Source: Berberis thunbergii (Eukaryota > Streptophyta > Magnoliopsida > Ranunculales > Berberidaceae). Taken from it: DNA of 64,000 nucleotides. The DNA lies in NCBI GenBank assembly GCA_003290165.1, contig QNQO01000542.1, forward strand, positions 62,001 through 126,000. Direction: 5' to 3'. Below are positions 13,449 through 24,015 of this stretch, in pieces (the first letter of the stretch is position 1; every line of letters begins with the position of its first letter). The position numbers were made by a program, and so were the translations under genes. The notes beneath the pieces were generated by a model. It ran no database searches, was not told the origin of the DNA, and was given only the letters and a program-made list of their open reading frames with translations.

Positions 13449-14139
13449 TCTTAGTATCTTAAAAGGACAAGAAATTTTATTATTTACAATTTGAAGCCAA
13501 TCCTTGAATTGAGAACTAACAAGGAACTTGTGGATTAGAGCATCCTTAGTGGATCCAACACATTTTGTAGGCCACTTCGTAAAAGAGGGTCAAATAGAAA
13601 TAGACCATTCATATTTCAGAATTTCTCATGCCAATCTCACTAATTTGAAAGCATTTGGATTTGAACGCCTTTATGTAAACAGTGAGTGATATGAGTACTT
13701 GCTCTTTCAATAGTGCCTTGTATTTCGATTTTAGGGGCATTTGCATGTTATGTTGATTGACTGCGTTATAGACAATGTAAATGTGGGGCTATCGGCAACA
13801 TCATTGGTTTACGTTTAACTCAAAATTGTTTAAACCTTTTTTGTTTAATTTTTTTTCCTTGTTCCGCTGCAAAAAATGTGGATGCATGAAACAAAGATGT
13901 CGATAGCGATATTAGAGTTCTTTTAAGTTTTCCCTTGGTTCATTGCAGAAAATGTGGATGCATGCTACAAAGCTGTTGAGAGTGATCTTAGAACTCTTCT
14001 AGAAAAAAAAAAAAAAAAAAAATGTATAAACTTTTGTTTTGCCTATAAAACCTATGATCACAAAATCTGAAAAATAAAATTAAAAAAATAACATTTTTAA
14101 TGGTCTACTGTGGATGCTCTCATTGAAGTCGGCTCCCCG
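13449..14139. other. Intergenic between two MITEs
   Basis: An AT-rich stretch contains an A-run near 14005-14021. A sentence-like block (aaaatgtggatgcatg...) near 13874 is partly repeated near 13949, a local duplication of roughly 60 bp. No gene was seen. Confidence 0.4.
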
Positions 14140-14310
14140 TCTAATTGTCGAGGGACGCAGCGAGGAAAACAGCGAGGGACTGACAGGGGGAGGGGAGCCG
14201 TCCATTTTCCTCGAAATACGTGCATTGAAAATTCAAACGCGCATTTCGGAGGGAATGGATGGCTCCCCCGTCCCTCGCTGTTTCCCTCGCCATTTAGATT
14301 TTTACAATTT
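14140..14310. repeat. MITE foldback, copy 3
   Basis: The inverted arms open with ctaattgtcgaggg and close with ccctcgccatttag. They have the same CGAGG-rich body as copies 1 and 2. No target duplication could be read, so the ends are approximate. Confidence 0.7.
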
Positions 14311-15331
14311 AATTGGAACTCTTTTTCTTGAAGATAAGATGGGCACGTGTACATGTTTTTTCTGAAAGCGACCTCTCTAGGGGCACTATGGGGGAAGAAG
14401 AGGTCTTTCCCAACACGTTTTTGTTTGTCCACGTTGGAAGGTTCCACTGTCCCGACAACAATTATCCAAATGACCAAAATAACCTTGCTGCATGATGTCA
14501 CTATTTTTACGCAAATTATTAAGAAAATGGGTTATTTTTCGTTCGGCTCTTATTAATTTTTGTTAAATAATAATTTCTATTTTCTTAGCCGTTGGATTAA
14601 ACATAATCATCAAATAATATGATTTATGTGATTTTAGTAAAACAATTGCATATAATTTAAGTTTGTATATAACTTTTAACTGACACTCATATATTCTTTG
14701 TTAAAAAAAAATAGATCTACATGAGTGAGTTGGTATTTTTGAAAAAAATTAGATGAAATTTATTAATCAACGTAATTGAACACACAGTCATAAGTGATCG
14801 ATTAAGATACAAAAAAATTAATAAATGTTAAATAAAAATAATTATAAATTAATAGGGTAAAATGGAAAATAACCCTAAAGAAAATGATGAAACTTTTTTC
14901 TTTTCCTTTTCTAATTAACCCCTCCCACCCCAAATGTGTTCAAATATGAAATTGTGATTTCATCCGTAACAAATATACCACTGAAGTGATATTCCATTGG
15001 CCGAAGTGAGGAAAGTGCATGGGGCAAGTGGTATTGAGTTGGTAGTTTCCAAGTTATTTCATTCCGTAAAAGATGTTGGATTCCATATCAATAATAAAGT
15101 AGTTGGTATTTGATTCCTATCGCTACAAAAGTATGGGTGTGAAAATGATTTTCTTACATTTCATAGCATTTTCGTTAAGTGATAAGGAGATTGTGCAAAA
15201 TTCGTCCTTCACCAACTTTCGCATCAAACTATTGGTGAGGATTTCAAACTGGCTTTTTGAGATTTATTTCACATTCATAGTAACTTTCGCTTTAGTTCTC
15301 GGCATTGTTACTTATCTCATTAAGTTGAAAT
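14311..15331. other. AT-rich intergenic with a degenerate dispersed repeat
   Basis: No gene was seen. The block at about 14920-15005 (cccctcccacccc... then ...ccattggcc) resembles blocks at about 16085-16190 and 42375-42475. It is probably an old dispersed repeat of unknown class. Confidence 0.35.
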
Positions 15332-15718
15332 TAGGGTTGACGGTTCGGTTTTTCACTTAAATCGTAAATCGAATCGACATAAGTCGGTTTTAAAATTTTC
15401 AAATCGAAATCGAACCGATCATTAACAAAACTGATCTAAAACTGAACCGATTCTAATTTATGCAAACCATAATCGAATCGAACCGACTAAAATCGAACCA
15501 AAACTGAAATAAAACTGAACCGACCGATTATTTTAAATATATTGTATTATTTATATATAAAATATATACTATTTATTATATATATTCGATCGGTTAAAAT
15601 CACATAAAAACCGAAAATTGAACTGATCACTTTGATTTTGAATTTTTTAAAATCGAAACTGATTCGAACTGAATTTAAATCGAACCAATCAACTTGATCG
15701 ATTTTTTGTTCAGCCCTA
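15332..15718. mobile_element. Small hAT-like TIR element (GGTTCGGTTT-rich)
   Basis: The termini are TAGGGTTGA and TCAGCCCTA, an inverted pair with one mismatch. They are flanked by near-identical 8-mers (gttgaaat at 15324, attgaaat at 15719). The interior is built of dispersed AATCGAACCGA-type motifs in both orientations around an AT-rich centre. It is non-coding. It belongs with the elements at 23529, 39988 and 47996, which share (T)AGGG(G/C)TGGGCA-type ends or GGTTCGG-rich subterminal DNA. Confidence 0.65.
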
Positions 15719-16338
15719 ATTGAAATATTCAATAAAGGGGTTAATGCAAAACTCTTCAGGAACGTCTTAATCAGTTCTTGTCATTTGTACTCTGAAATTC
15801 AAACAATACAATTGGAAAAGAGGTTATATTCTTTGGCACAAAAAAAATAAAATATATAAAAAAGTTTAAAAAACAATAAAATATATTATCGCATTGGTTT
15901 TAATAATTGAATAATTATAAAATAAAGAACCTGGTGATGTAAAACCACTATGATTAATTCAACTTACAAAATAAACAAAATCTGCACACTTAAGATAATC
16001 ATATGAATGCATGCTATGGTCAGCACTATAAAACAAATGGATTACGGCATGGTTTGTTGGTTTAATGATAAACAATTTTTTTTTCTTTTTTTAATTCTTT
16101 ATGCGGCCGGCTGGGTTTAAATTCTGGACCTGTGATTCCATTCATTACACGCGTATCACTGAGCTGGTATTTCATTGGCTCAATAAATTTATATTTTTAA
16201 TTAAATTAGATAAAAAAAATAAGAGGGATAATTTGGTAATTTAATTAAATAAGAGTCATTTTCACCATGTGCCAAGTAGCCCCACTATGCTCCCAAATGG
16301 CCAAATTCTCCAAGCCACTTAAACCACCCCCCAGCCCT

Positions 16339-16346
16339 TATTTATA
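16339..16346 (+). promoter_or_regulatory. TATA box of the DVL/RTFL gene
   Basis: The motif tatttata lies 75-82 bases upstream of the ATG at 16421. Transcription would be expected to begin near 16370-16380. That falls downstream of the other in-frame ATG at 16361 and supports 16421 as the start. Confidence 0.5.
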
Positions 16347-16420
16347 CCACACAACAGGGGATGCTCTTCCAAGGTTCAAGTCTTCTTTCAACCATATTGA
16401 AAAATATCAACTACTACTTC

Positions 16421-16639
16421 ATGGCTGCTGCAACAACCCTCTCATACTTCTCCACAAGCCACCACCACCACCACCACCACCAGCACCAACACCAGCACCG
16501 GAGTCGAAGCTGCCGCAAGACGCCTTCGTTTAACAAGAAGTGTTTATCGATGGTGAAGCAACAGAAAACCAGGTTTTACATACTTGGGCGTTGTGTTTCT
16601 ATGCTCCTTTGTTGGCATGTTCATTCTGTACATGAATAA
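16421..16639 (+). CDS. DEVIL/ROTUNDIFOLIA-like (DVL/RTFL) small peptide
   Basis: This intronless frame encodes 72 residues. The C-terminal block (residues about 37-66, KKCLSMVKQQKTRFYILG then RCVSMLLCWH) matches the conserved DVL/RTFL domain, with its hallmark RFYIL, RCV and CWH positions. These plasma-membrane-associated peptides restrict cell proliferation and alter organ shape when overproduced. The N-terminal half is variable as usual, here with a run of seven histidines followed by alternating Q and H. One oddity is Gly56, where most family members have a second basic residue before RCV. An upstream in-frame ATG at 16361 would add 20 residues but lies too close to the TATA box. Confidence 0.87.
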   Translation: MAAATTLSYFSTSHHHHHHHQHQHQHRSRSCRKTPSFNKKCLSMVKQQKTRFYILGRCVSMLLCWHVHSVHE

Positions 16640-18214
16640 ACAAATCATCTTTGAGTTCTACTATACTTCTCTAATTCACAGGCTCAAATTTGCAATTGGA
16701 TTACGACGGTGAACTAGTATGTTGATCATCTCCCTAGATTCAGAGACAAGAGATAGGAATACTAGTTAGTGATGATTATGATGATGGCTGTACATATATT
16801 TAGTGAATGAATGGATGGAAAATTTTGTAATTCTGGAAATCAATACATCATGGTCTTTAATGAAATTGAAACATGATTCTAGTTATATTTGTTCTGTTCT
16901 ATGATCAGAATTTGATCCAAATTGCAATTTATTTATTGAATTAGGAATTTAGAGCTCAAGTTTCTGCAAACCAAAGTTGATCAACTTCAAGAAGTTATAG
17001 ACACATCCCATGTCTATTCATTGGCTTACTCAGTATGTATGCCTATGAATGGAATTTCTTGCTTAATAAATTGGAATGACTTAGCCGCACACCGATTCCC
17101 ATTCGTCACCCATGACTCCATGAGTCATAATGTCGCGTCCAATAGCAATAAGGTTGCAAATCATCATCTCTATCTGTGACGAGAATTCAAAAGTGAATTT
17201 TATATATCCGTGTCGTTAGAAATCCTGAAGATTAAAAAAAAAAAAAAACATTGTATCCATTATCACCCAATAAAATACCTCAATTTCATATTTATATTTG
17301 TCTCTTCATATCTGTTTGGTTATGTTGTCTCCTAGTTTCTAATTTTCTTGCTTGCTCAACTTCCAAACATGGTACTGGGAATTAATACACAGAAATAAAA
17401 ATGAAAAGAGTAATAATTAAGGTTTCAGTGAATAATAGTTAAAATTTGAAATATATATATACCAATATTTCTGAGTGGAGTCATTTGCTCAATAATATAT
17501 ACTCAGTTATTTACTTGCCCAAAGGCCACATCCTACCACTGCCTCCACGGAGCACACATATTTGCTTTCAAGTCCTAGACCACCTAATACCATATTGTTA
17601 GGGAGCTTGTACTATGACATCACCATTTCTGCTCAGTAACACCACCACCAAAAAAATTCAATTTTTTACACATACTAAGTAACACCACCATAATTAAAAC
17701 TAAAATCTCGCGACCTATGCCCCCGGTCTTGGGGGGTGACTGGTGTTTACAGTAGTTGGGGTTCAGGGTAGGTTGTGGGAGAAGATGTTGGATGGGGTGG
17801 TTGAGTTGCAAAGAAGGATGGGTTGTTGGAGAAGATGGGGGACGGAGAGAAATGTGATGTTACTTAGTAAATTGTGGTATAACTCAAAAAAGGTTGTGGT
17901 GTAACTGAGTGAAAATTGTGATGATAAAAGCAAGTCCCTCTTGTTGAACATTCAAATTCTTCTTGGGTTGGGTTTCTGACATGGGCTATATTGAAATCTT
18001 TAGTTTGCGATTTTTGCCTTCTTGGGCTTTCATGGTTAGGGATTTCTTTGCATTTGCATGATCTACCCAAGTGAACATTGCCAAGACCCTCAACCAAAAA
18101 AAAAATTTATGGTATAGTAATTGACATCTCAGTCCCAAATAAAAAACTAGGAAAGGCACATAAAACTTTTCTTTATACAGAAAATAAGGGCTTGCACTTT
18201 TTATTCACACGTTT
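16640..18214. other. 3' flank of DVL gene and intergenic DNA
   Basis: The first few hundred bases are probably the 3' UTR. The remainder has an A-run near 17236 and several short open frames without family resemblance. No gene is supported. Confidence 0.45.
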
Positions 18215-19490
18215 TTTTTGGAAGGCAGCGACTACACTACACCACTATTTCACATCATCATTGAGGGTTTTTTTTTTATTTATTTTTACTTTCTCACACC
18301 AACAATAAATATGCATAATAGAGAAATCTAAACTCAAAATGAAAAAAATGCAAAATAATGTAATTTTTGACCAATTTAAATCTTCAATTGAGATTGATTC
18401 TCAAGTTCATCAAAACACAAAAGTTGTAGTACTATGCGTTATCTAATAAACAAAACTTGAATCACTTGAAAATGTTTTGAAGTGAACAAGTTATGGTCAT
18501 TTTATTAAAGTCACGCAAATCTTTTCGAAAAATAAAAACGGGATAGTATTCCTGACTTTCGGCCAACTTATTTCCCCAATCAAGACCGATTCTTAAGTTG
18601 ATCAAAACACAAAAGTTGTAGTACTCTGAGTTATCTAATAAACACTACTTGAATCAATTGAAAATGTTTTGAAATGAACAAGTTATGGTCATTTTACTAA
18701 AGTCGCACAATCTATCCGAAAAAATTTCTATTCGCAGAGTGTACTGCAGATACCCCGCATTGTACGACCAGATATCCCGCAGTGCACTCTGCGAGCATAA
18801 ATTTTTTCGGACAGATTGCGCAACTTTAGTAAAATGACCATAACTTGCTCATTTCAAAACATTTTCAGTTGATTCAAGTTGTTTTTATTAGATAACTCGG
18901 AAGTACTACAACCTTTGTGCTTTGATAAACTTGATAACCTGTCTCGATCGAGCACATAAGTTGGCCGAAAGTCAGAAACACTATTCCATTTTTATTGTGA
19001 GACAAATTTGCGCGACTTTAGTAAAATGACTATAACTTGCTCATTTCAAAGCAATTTCAAGTGATTCAAGTTGTGTTCATTATATAACTAAGAGTACTAC
19101 AATATTTTCGTTTTGATGAGGTTGAGAATCAGTCTCAATTGAGAGTTTAAATTGGTCGAAAGTTACCATTTTTTTTTGCATTTTTCGTTTTGAGTTTGAG
19201 TTTCTCTGTTATGTTAAGTTGTGCATATTTATTGAGTTTGGGTTTAAGGGTTGAGAGTTTTCAAGGGAGATGGAGGAGATTTGTAAAAGATTTTGAACGG
19301 GGGAGGGATGAACCATTGTCGATTTGAATGATGAAGGGGGAAAATGGATGGTTTTTGTTTATATAGGTAGTGTGAGAAAGTATAATGGTGTGAGAAACAA
19401 GTAGGTGGTGTGAGAGAGTATAATGGTGTGAGAGAGGAATGGTGGTGTGGTGTAGTCACCACCTTCTTGGAATCAATAACGCTTGTATAC
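18215..19490. repeat. Large foldback (about 0.6-kb arms) with internally duplicated arms
   Basis: A long imperfect palindrome is centred near 18757, where cgcagagtgtactgcag faces ctgcactctgcg-like sequence. Corresponding blocks (for example ttatggtcattttactaaag against ctttagtaaaatgaccataa) run outward to at least 18340 and 19180. They continue more weakly to a shared block at the outer ends (actacactacaccac at 18230, and its inverse near 19450). Within each arm a unit of roughly 190 bp occurs twice. There are no terminal motifs that assign a transposon class, and it is non-coding. Confidence 0.75.
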
Positions 19491-20289
19491 CCCCATAGTT
19501 TGTGAGAGGTTTGATCTTCAAAGCCAAAATTCACTTTGGGCGCCCGGGATGCTTTACCCAGGTATCTCATTCCTTAATTCGTCTTTCGCTAGAATTTTAT
19601 AAACCTGATCGTTTGATTCGGTTGCACCAATTTTAGTTTACATATTTAATTTATAAAAGTTACTTAGTGTACCCAATCACTATTTTTTAACTCTAAAACA
19701 ACAATATTTAATTACAAAAAGTAAGATAAACAACTATTAGCTTCCTCTACATTTTCTATGTTCATCGACTTGATAGTTATTCTTTCGAGCAACCAAACAA
19801 TGGATTCACAACCCCAATTATTGAAATAAAAAATGTCATTGAAATAAAGAAATTATATGTATTTCTAACTTCTAATAGCATTGCAATATTTATGAATAAA
19901 AAATTTCCAAATCTAGCCTATATTCAATAGACATGTATGAACTCAATTTCAAATGTTATTATTTTTCTATTTTTTATTTTGCTCAAATTAATAAGGGCGT
20001 TCAATAGAATCGTTTTCATAAAAAAGGTAAGTTGGTGTTATGCATTTTAAGTTAATGCAACAAAGTGAAAGATTCCAAAAGAACGGTGCAACAAAGAATT
20101 GGTACAACCGAGCTAAATGGTCGGATACATGTAGCAACTCCCTTTATAAAGTGCAACAACATATGAGTATCACAGCATATTTTTCCCCGGTATCTCTTTT
20201 CTCACTTCTAGTTTTTTAGATTCTCATAAATGGCAATTCGGTGTTTAGGGTGTTAGTGGTTTTAAGAAGAAAAAAGTTGTCATAGAAAA
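19491..20289. other. AT-rich intergenic, nothing recognised
   Basis: No gene, RNA or clear repeat was found. Confidence 0.4.
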
Positions 20290-20475
20290 GGTGTTTAGGG
20301 TGTTTAGGGAGCCAAGTTTGAGAGTTATTTTTGGTTTTTTTTACACTTCTACCCCTTTCATAGATGGTGCTTGTAATTGTGTATTAAATAGAGAGGTAAA
20401 AAGTGTTAAAAAAAAACCAAAATTTAGTCCAAAAGTAGCTCTCAAACATGGCATCCTAGACTTACTCCATAGAAA
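20290..20475. repeat. Small foldback, MITE-like
   Basis: The left arm (gagccaagtttgagag...ttggttttttttacactt) is mirrored by the right arm (aagtgttaaaaaaaaacc...ctctcaaacatggc) around a 75-bp centre. It is non-coding and no target duplication was identified. Confidence 0.6.
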
Positions 20476-20599
20476 AACTATAAAGAATAAAAGAGATTAG
20501 AGACAAAGTGAGAAAACATTCGCTAATAAATTTGCAGATAGTGTTGATATGGTGTTAAACAAAACAGTGTACATTAGTATTAAAAAAAAATTTGGGCCA

Positions 20600-23520
20600 A
20601 ACACGAAGATTTTTTTTGAAGATAAGAAAGGAAACAAGGTACAACGAAAACAATTCCTACATTAAGGAATGCCAAGACACCATGAAAGTGTCAAAAAACA
20701 TGTCTTTAAAAAGATTACAGGCCGAACCCATTCGCCACAATAATTCCTTAATCTCGATAAAGATAAAATGTTCCAATCTGCCGAACCCCTAAAAACCCTC
20801 CTATTTTTCTCTTTCCACACACACCACATAAGCACGTGAGGAACCCTACACAATAACCACTCACCGCGTTGGGATGGATTAGCTTGAGACCACAAGCTTT
20901 GTCAATCCAAAAGGGAGCCTTGAAACATCAGACTCATGCCAAATTCTGATAAGAAACTGCTCAAAATAGATTTGAAAAAATCTGCAGTGAAACATCAAGT
21001 GATCAAGAGTCTTGTCATTCTCATTACAAAGCACACATAGACTTTCTGTGTGGAATCCTCTATTCTTTAACCTATCTTTAGTCAAGATCCTCTAATGCAA
21101 CACCGACCAGCAAAAGAAATTAATGCGAGGAAGAGGATTTTTCACCCAAACCGGATTCTTATGAGAGGAAATGAAAGGGTTTTAGTGAGTCTCATAATGA
21201 GAGGCAGCTAGCATATCAAAATTCATTAACCGAGAAACCTGCACCTTTATCCATCCACACCAAAACATCAGAACCCTCCGAGAGCATCTGATTATCCAAC
21301 AGTTGGCGGCATCCTCTAGCTCCCCATCATTGATAGAAAGATATCTCTCCTGCTTTGTATCGGCTCGACTCCTCAACTGGGTCTCGAGCTCTCTGATATG
21401 ATCCTGAAATAAGGATATCATAAAATTTGTCGTGACGACTCAGCAATCTACAAGCCCATGGGTACTCTAAAAACAAGGAGTCCTAGAAGCATCTAGGGGT
21501 CTTCGAAAGGAAAGATCCCAAGAAACTCCATTGGACAAAAAGTTGCAAACTCTCCCATTTATCTGATTGTTAATGATAAACAACATAGGAAACAAATCCC
21601 TTAAAGGTTGGTTACAACACCAATAATCATGCCCGAAGGAGATGAAATTGCCATTGCCACATCGAAACGAGGTGTGAGGGTAGAAAACACTTGCGCATCG
21701 AGAGATGGACTTCCACACAGAGCACCCATAGGGAGTATATTTGGTTATTGTATCCCGATTCCATCTATTTCGCCCATATTTATCAATGATGAGCGATCTC
21801 CATAAATTGTCATATTCTTTGGCAAACCTCCAAAGCCACTTAGAAGTAGAGCTAGGTTGACAGTGCTCACTTAGCGAATGCCTAAACCACCTCGAGTTTT
21901 TGGACAACAGATTTTCTCCCAACTCACTAGTTGCATTTTCTAGAGTTTGGTGTAGAACCTCAAAGGAAGTCGCGCATGATCTATTCAATTTTGGTTGCCA
22001 TTGAAGAGATTACCTTGAACAGAGACAGAAGGAACACCGGGATAGAAGCTAAAGTGGATTGGACAAGCGCTAGCCTACCTGTTTTGGAGAGGAATTTGCG
22101 CTTGCAAGAAGCTAACCTCGATTCCATCATTTCGTTTGTCTCATCCCATACCGCTTTACTTTTAAATCTAGCACCCAAGGCATGTCTAAGTACTTAACTG
22201 AAAGCTGACCTGTTGCACAATCAAATAAATTCGCCGACTGCTATAAATGAAGGACTTCTTTAATGGGCAACACAACTGATTTGTGAAAGTTGATTTTCAG
22301 ACCTGAAATAATTCGAACCAAAACATAATTCTTTTGAAAGAAAGAACCTGAGTAGCAAAGATATCACAGAAGAGGATAGTATCATATGCATACTGAAGAA
22401 TGGAAACAGGAGGACTGTCATCTGTAATTGAAAATATTCTCACTAGACCAGCATCAATTGCCTTAAGAATCATTTGTGTCAGACCTTTAGCTGTTAACGT
22501 AAACAGAAAAAGGGACAGAGGATCACCTTGACGCAAGCCTTTAGAGCTATTGAAAAACCCCTGAAGCTGATCATTAATCTTCAAGGAGAAATTGGGCGTA
22601 GATTTGCAAGTGTGAAGCCAATGAATCCATTTGGAGCCAAACCCCATACGGGCCATTACCAAATCCAAATAACTCCAATAAACATTGTCAATGGCTTTTG
22701 AAAAATCTAATTTGATGACGAGCCCTGGAACACCTTGCTTCTTCCTAGAATCAATAATTTCATTGACAATCAAAAGGCTATCAACCACCTGTCTTCCAAT
22801 ATTTGCTGCACTTTGAAAAAGAGAAATGACTGAATGAATAACCTTTTTTCAGTCTATCAGGCAACACTTTGGCAATTATCTTATACGCCCCATTCAAAAT
22901 ACTGATAGGTATGGAGTCTTTGACTGTCCGCATTCCCGCACATTTGGGAATAAGCGAGATGATAGTGGTGTTCAACTACCAATCCAGAAAATTCCTAATA
23001 TTAAATCTTTAATATCTTTAAGAAAATCAACCTTGATTATTACCTCATACATTTTCAAATAGAAATCCATTGAGAAATCATCAAGACCTGGAGAAACTTC
23101 GATTTAAACTCTTGCATTATCCCTTTAATTTCCATCTCTGGAAATTTCTCCACCAAGGAGGTAGCCACTGGCTAGGAGATAGATTGAAAATAATCCCCGA
23201 GAAGAAATGTCGCCACTCCTTTTCATAGAAACATTCCTTGAACCACTACCAATTCCTGGCTCATGCTAAGAGCTTCAATATAGTTAAATAATTTGCGTCT
23301 GTTGGCCAAGTTATGAAAGTATTTGGATCCCTATTCCATATGACAGGTCCAGTTGACTCCGGACCTGATCCTCCAAAACTCCTCATCTCTTTTGGTTAGT
23401 TTTGCAATCAGGTCTCAGATCTCTTCCTTAGCATTAATATTAGCAATCAAAGCAGAAATATTTTGAATACATAAATTTGTTTTACCCAAAACTTTGGTCC
23501 TCAAATTTTAAGATTGCATT
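20600..23520 (-). pseudogene. Degenerate LINE (L1-type) reverse transcriptase relic
   Basis: Broken frames on the - strand line up in the order of a plant LINE ORF2. From 23520 downward they are: the linker before RT (near 23300), the RT fingers (22975-22781), the RT palm (22788-22297: KLDFSKA, the GLRQGDP motif), the thumb/connection (22178-21467), and the zinc-binding RVT domain (21085-20880: CVLC...H...HC). The catalytic Y-A-D-D motif reads YAYD, so a key aspartate is gone. Several stops and frame changes occur. The endonuclease domain that should precede RT is absent, making this a 5'-truncated dead copy. Confidence 0.88.
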
Positions 23521-23528
23521 TGATCGTC

Positions 23529-24015
23529 TTTAGTTTCCACTTGGGGTGGGCATTTAAGACCAAAAAATCGGCCCAGCCCGGGAATTGGACCGAAAAATTC
23601 GGCCTGGTCCGAATTTTAAATTGGTATTATAAAAGTCGGTCCAAAGCCCGCCCCGGCTCGGAATGCTCGGTCTGGTTGTCGGTTCCTAGTTCTAGAGCCC
23701 GACGGTAACCCGGCCCGTTCCGAGAATTAAAAAATAAATTTGTTACTATTTTTGGGCTGAATTTCAGGGAAGATTTGAGGGAAGAGGGGAGATTTGAGGG
23801 AAGAAATGGTGAATGAATTTTGGGCTGAATTTCAATTTGGGCTTTATAAAGTGATAATGTGGGATTTGAGGGAAGAACTTTATAAAATTCAATTTGGGCT
23901 GAATTTTGGGCTAAAATTTGGACTTTAAAAATTTAATTTGAATGTTGCTCTTAGGACCAAGATCGGCCCGTAATTCGATTAATCGGGACCTCGGTTACCC
24001 GGTCAACTCGGTCTG
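23529..24015. repeat. Truncated GGGGTGGGCA-type TIR element
   Basis: It begins ggggtgggcatttaag and is followed by CCCGG/CCGG-rich subterminal DNA like that at 47996 and 49036. The expected opposite end (tgcccacccc) is missing; a solo LTR starts exactly where it breaks off. It is non-coding. Confidence 0.55.

Noticed and set aside
14097..14501. 134-residue minus-strand open frame and overlapping plus frames
   Set aside because: They lie across a MITE hairpin. Both strands stay open because of the CGAGG-rich palindrome.
16361..16420. 20-residue N-terminal extension of the DVL/RTFL peptide
   Set aside because: The upstream ATG lies only 15 bases after the TATA box, probably before transcription begins.
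19244..19570. 108-residue minus-strand open frame
   Set aside because: It overlaps the arm of the large foldback and is rich in His/Pro/Ser. There is no recognised domain and no promoter or splice context.
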